Positions 40,282-43,364 of a stretch of 43,364 nucleotides of DNA are shown piece by piece. Each line of letters starts with the position of its first letter. Position 1 is the first letter of the stretch. The DNA lies in IMG/VR virus record IMGVR_UViG_3300043449_002777, positions 1 through 43,364 of that record. One strand, given 5' to 3'. The notes under the pieces are model-generated. The model had not been told where the DNA came from. It ran no database searches and saw nothing but the letters and a program-made list of their open reading frames with translations. The position numbers were made by a program, and so were the translations under genes. The DNA comes from a virus.

Positions 40282-43200
40282 AGTGGTGCTTCCTCTTCTG
40301 CATTATTATTTCCAAAGATATTTATCCAAGCTGGATTAACATCTATAGTTTTTAAGGACAAAGCTCCAAAAACCGAATTTGGCTCCTGACTTCCGTCTTT
40401 AAATTGTTTGTATTGTTCCCAAAGTTCGGCACTAATTTTATTGACTTTTTCTCTTTGCATTACAGATTCAGATATCTTCAATGGATGCGGATACGAAGGT
40501 GTAATCTTTTCTGCTGGATTTTTTTGAAATCTATTGTTTCTTTTTGATATCTTAGCTTGTTTATCTGAAGCTTTTTCTCTGCTAGATATATCTTCTGATA
40601 TCTGAATGGGCTCAGGATAAACGGCTGTTTCGCTTCCACTAGGATCAACAGAACCTCTGACAAATCTTTCATATCTTCGTGCAAGTTCATCTGCAACTTT
40701 TGATTTTCTGATATGCTCAAAACCAGATTCTGAAATCAATTCCGTTTCGGCAAAAACTCCTAAATCTGTTATGTAGTACCAAACATTTTCGATGTTTCTA
40801 AAACCACGAACTATTGTCTTTGCGTACTGCACAGGCATAACTTGAGTTTGCACATATACAATTTCATTAATTCTATACCTACGAGGAAGGTTTTGAGTGC
40901 TACTGTTGAGAATTATACGACCTGTGGCGGCTCCACCCGTCACTACGCCGCCAAATACATCATGAATGTATCCATAAAATACAAGGATAGAGCCACTTAC
41001 AAGTGATCCTCCCGTCATAAACTCATCGTAAGCGAAAGTTGCCAATCCTCCACTGACAACAACTCCACCACTTGTTAGTATTTCTGATATAGTTCTAAGA
41101 TCAGAACCACCCTCAAGAATTACGCCACTTTCGCCAATTTCATTAAATATTTGCCCTAATGTTATTTCGCCATTTACTTGAACTCCGCCTTCCATCGGAA
41201 TCAAGAAGTCTAAAGTATTTTCTGAAACACCACCAATCAATATACCGCCAGTCGGCGTTATGCTATTTTCGATTGAATTCAGTGCTGTCCCATCAATGAC
41301 AACGCCACTAAAGGCTTCAATAGTATACGTTGCTAGAGTTGTGGATGTGCCGTTTACTACAGTTCCGCCAGTTGCGGCGATATTGTAGGTTGTAATTCCA
41401 GTCGCTGAACCGTTAACTACAGTTCCACCAGACATTAATTCAATGTCACTGAAAATTTGTATTCCAGATCCATTTACTACAGTTCCGCCTGAAGCTGTGA
41501 TATTGTAAGTTGCAATCGAGGTTGCTGAACCGTTAACTACAGTTCCACCAGACATTGATTCAATATCAGCAAAATCTGTAGTCGCAGAACCGTTAACTAA
41601 AGTTCCACCACTTGCAGTGATATTGTAAGTGACAAGTGATGTTCCTGTGCCATTTACTACAATTCCACCAGACATTGATTCAATGTCAGCAAAATCTGTA
41701 GTCGCAGTGCCGTTTACTACAGTTCTGCCTGAAGCTGTGATATTGTAAGTTGCAATTCCAGTCGCTGTGCCGTTAACTACAGTTCCGCCAGACATTGATT
41801 CAATATCAGCAAAATCTGTAGTTGCAGAACCATTTACAATAGTTCCGCCTGAAGCGGTGATATTGTAAGTGACAAGTGATGTTCCTGTGCCATTTACTAC
41901 AGTTCCACCAGACATTAATTCAATGTCACTGAAAATTTGTATTCCAGATCCATTTACTACAATTCCGCCTGAAGCGGTGATATTGTAAGTTACAATCGAG
42001 GTTGCGGAGCCGTTTACTACAGTTCCACCAGACATTGATTCAATGTCAGCAAAATCTGTAGTCGCAGAACCATTTACAACAGTTCCACCACTTGCAGTGA
42101 TGTTGTAAGTTGCAAGTGATGTTCCTGTGCCATTTACTACAATTCCACCAGACATTGATTCAATGTCAGCAAAATCTGTAGTCGCAGAACCATTTACAAC
42201 AGTTCCACCACTTGCAGTGATATTGTAAATTGCAAATGAGGTTGCTGTGCCATTTACTACAGTTCCACCAGACATTGATTCAATGTAAGCAAAATCTGTA
42301 GTCGCAGAACCATTTACAACAGTTCCACCACTTGCAGTGATATTGTAAATTGCAAATGAGGTTGCGGAGCCATTTACTACAATTCCACCAGACATTGATT
42401 CAATGTCAGCAAAATCTGTAATTGCAGAACCGTTTGCTACAGTTCCGCCCGAAGCAGTGATATTGTAAATTGCAAGTGAGGTTGCTGTGCCATTTACTAC
42501 AGTTCCACCAGACATTAATTCAATGTCAGCAAAAGCTGTAGTTGCAGAACCGTTAACTAAAGTTCCACCACTTGCAGTGATGTTGTAAGTTGCAAGTGAG
42601 GTTGCAGAACCGTTAACTACAGTTCCACCAGACATTGATTCAATGTCAGCAAAACTTGTAGTTGTTGAACCGTTAACTCTTGCTCCACCACTTGCTGTAA
42701 TATTATAAGTTGCAAGTGAGGTTGCAGAACCGTTAACTAAAGTTCCACCACTTGCAGTGATATTGTAAATTGCAATCGAGGTTGCTGAACCGTTTGCTAC
42801 AGTTCCGCCAGACATTGATTCAATGTCAGCAAAGGCTGTAATTGCAGAACCGTTTGCTACAGTTCCGCCCGAAGCGGTGATATTGTAAATAGCAATTGAG
42901 TTTGCTGTACCGTTTACTACAGTTCCACCAGACATTGATTCAATGTCAGCAAAATCTGTAGTTGCTGAACCGTTAACTAAAGTTCCGCCAGAAGTTGTGG
43001 TGTTGTAAGTAACAAGTGGTGTTGCAATGCCGTTTACAATAGTTCCGCCTGAAGCTGTAATATTGTATGTTGCAATCGAGGTCGCAAAACCGTTTATAAC
43101 AGTTCCGCCCAAAGCTGTAATATTATAAGTTGCAAGTGATGTTGCAGAACCGTTAACTACAGTTCCACCAGACACAGATTCAACGTCAGCAAATACTGTA

Positions 43201-43364
43201 GTTGCCGAACCATTTGCTACCGTTCCACCAGTTGCAGTGATATTGTAAGTTGCAAGTGAGGTTGCAGAACCATTAACTACAGTTCCGCCAGACATGAGTT
43301 CAATGTCGGCAAAACTTATAGTTGCTGTGCCATTTACAGCAGTTCCGCCACTTGCAGTGATATT
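40278..43364 (-). CDS. Giant repeat fibre/adhesin, 5' end beyond the window
   Basis: The frame is open to the right edge, so the N-terminus is not seen; at least 1028 codons are present. The visible N-terminal two thirds consist of about 34 twenty-residue repeats of two alternating types: x-YNITASGGTVVNGSAT-x-x and x-FADIESMSGGTVVNGSAT. The Gly/Asn turns suggest a beta-solenoid rod like AIDA-type adhesins. Degenerate repeats then lead to a C-terminal domain (from the RRYRINEIVYVQTQV segment) with two related helical blocks (ELARRYERFVRGS..., ELWEQYKQFKDGS...). A receptor-binding tail fibre is likely; no family name can be given. Confidence 0.88.
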   Translation of the reverse strand, partial: NITASGGTAVNGTATISFADIELMSGGTVVNGSATSLATYNITATGGTVANGSATTVFADVESVSGGTVVNGSATSLATYNITALGGTVINGFATSIATYNITASGGTIVNGIATPLVTYNTTTSGGTLVNGSATTDFADIESMSGGTVVNGTANSIAIYNITASGGTVANGSAITAFADIESMSGGTVANGSATSIAIYNITASGGTLVNGSATSLATYNITASGGARVNGSTTTSFADIESMSGGTVVNGSATSLATYNITASGGTLVNGSATTAFADIELMSGGTVVNGTATSLAIYNITASGGTVANGSAITDFADIESMSGGIVVNGSATSFAIYNITASGGTVVNGSATTDFAYIESMSGGTVVNGTATSFAIYNITASGGTVVNGSATTDFADIESMSGGIVVNGTGTSLATYNITASGGTVVNGSATTDFADIESMSGGTVVNGSATSIVTYNITASGGIVVNGSGIQIFSDIELMSGGTVVNGTGTSLVTYNITASGGTIVNGSATTDFADIESMSGGTVVNGTATGIATYNITASGRTVVNGTATTDFADIESMSGGIVVNGTGTSLVTYNITASGGTLVNGSATTDFADIESMSGGTVVNGSATSIATYNITASGGTVVNGSGIQIFSDIELMSGGTVVNGSATGITTYNIAATGGTVVNGTSTTLATYTIEAFSGVVIDGTALNSIENSITPTGGILIGGVSENTLDFLIPMEGGVQVNGEITLGQIFNEIGESGVILEGGSDLRTISEILTSGGVVVSGGLATFAYDEFMTGGSLVSGSILVFYGYIHDVFGGVVTGGAATGRIILNSSTQNLPRRYRINEIVYVQTQVMPVQYAKTIVRGFRNIENVWYYITDLGVFAETELISESGFEHIRKSKVADELARRYERFVRGSVDPSGSETAVYPEPIQISEDISSREKASDKQAKISKRNNRFQKNPAEKITPSYPHPLKISESVMQREKVNKISAELWEQYKQFKDGSQEPNSVFGALSLKTIDVNPAWINIFGNNNAEEEAPL
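41341..43364 (-). repeat. Tandem 60-base repeats in exact register
   Basis: About 34 consecutive 60-base units with no insertion or deletion. Most alternate in two types, giving a 120-base period; GACATT-containing units start at 41431, 41551, 41671 and so on to 42631. The order is broken by extra single units near 42691-42751 and near 42991-43111. Several neighbouring units are almost identical over more than 50 bases, showing recent duplication. The array runs off the right edge. Confidence 0.95.

Noticed and set aside
41341-43364. Regular repeats that could suggest a CRISPR array
   Set aside because: The 60-base units are contiguous, in frame, and encode a repeating protein; there are no unique spacers.

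Overview
This is an AT-rich window from the genome of a large T4-type myovirus, probably environmental; nothing in it fixes the host. The T4 head module is recognisable: large terminase (gp17-like), portal (gp20-like), prohead protease (gp21-like), scaffold (gp22-like) and major capsid protein (gp23-like), all on the + strand between 1 and 13602. No tail sheath or tube gene lies between terminase and portal, unlike T4. The portal gene is split by an in-frame 230-residue intein. Small genes, glycosyltransferases and homing endonucleases are interleaved on both strands, and many convergent neighbours share their stop codons.

Layout. 1-8.5 kb: terminase, two unknown proteins, a 2H phosphoesterase, intein-containing portal, a zinc-ribbon protein, a GT2 glycosyltransferase. 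8.6-13.7 kb: large head-associated protein, protease, scaffold, capsid, terminator. 13.8-16.8 kb: NUMOD3/PD-(D/E)XK-type homing endonuclease, HNH endonuclease and a run of overlapping small genes ending in a DUF3850/ASCH-like protein. 16.9-18.8 kb: two unknown proteins behind TAAATA motifs, and a Cys-rich protein. 18.8-22.9 kb (- strand): HD hydrolase, one intact tRNA(CAU), an HNH endonuclease, two tRNA half-genes, and a fusion of an HD domain with a CCA-adding-type nucleotidyltransferase. 22.9-28.3 kb: a likely early operon with a nicotinamidase-like hydrolase, a VWA protein, an acidic protein, a PP2C phosphatase, a protein kinase and a one-pass membrane protein; VWA, PP2C and kinase together resemble a TerY-P triad. 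28.3-34.3 kb: small proteins, a trypsin-like lipoprotein, a CAP-domain lipoprotein, a second GT2 and a LAGLIDADG-type endonuclease. 34.3-36.9 kb: virion/tail-fibre-type proteins. 37-40 kb: GroES-like co-chaperonin, a GT75 (reversibly glycosylated polypeptide) homologue and a Dda/RecD-like helicase. 40.3 kb to the right edge: a giant fibre/adhesin built from exact 60-base repeats, with its 5' end outside the window.

Two themes may be new. First, several otherwise unrelated proteins share an N-terminus of the form M-x(1-4)-F-x-x-[WF]-[LI]-x-E, which resembles the T4 capsid-targeting sequence cleaved by the gp21 protease. These include the nucleotidyltransferase/HD fusion, which carries the motif twice. 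Several of these genes also have a TAAATA motif only 4-7 bases before the ATG and no Shine-Dalgarno, as expected for leaderless late transcripts. Together this suggests a set of proteins made late, packaged in the head, trimmed and injected. Second, the phage carries a VWA/PP2C/kinase module next to a nicotinamidase, which looks like a signalling or anti-defence cassette. All functional calls rest on motifs read by eye; no database search was possible.
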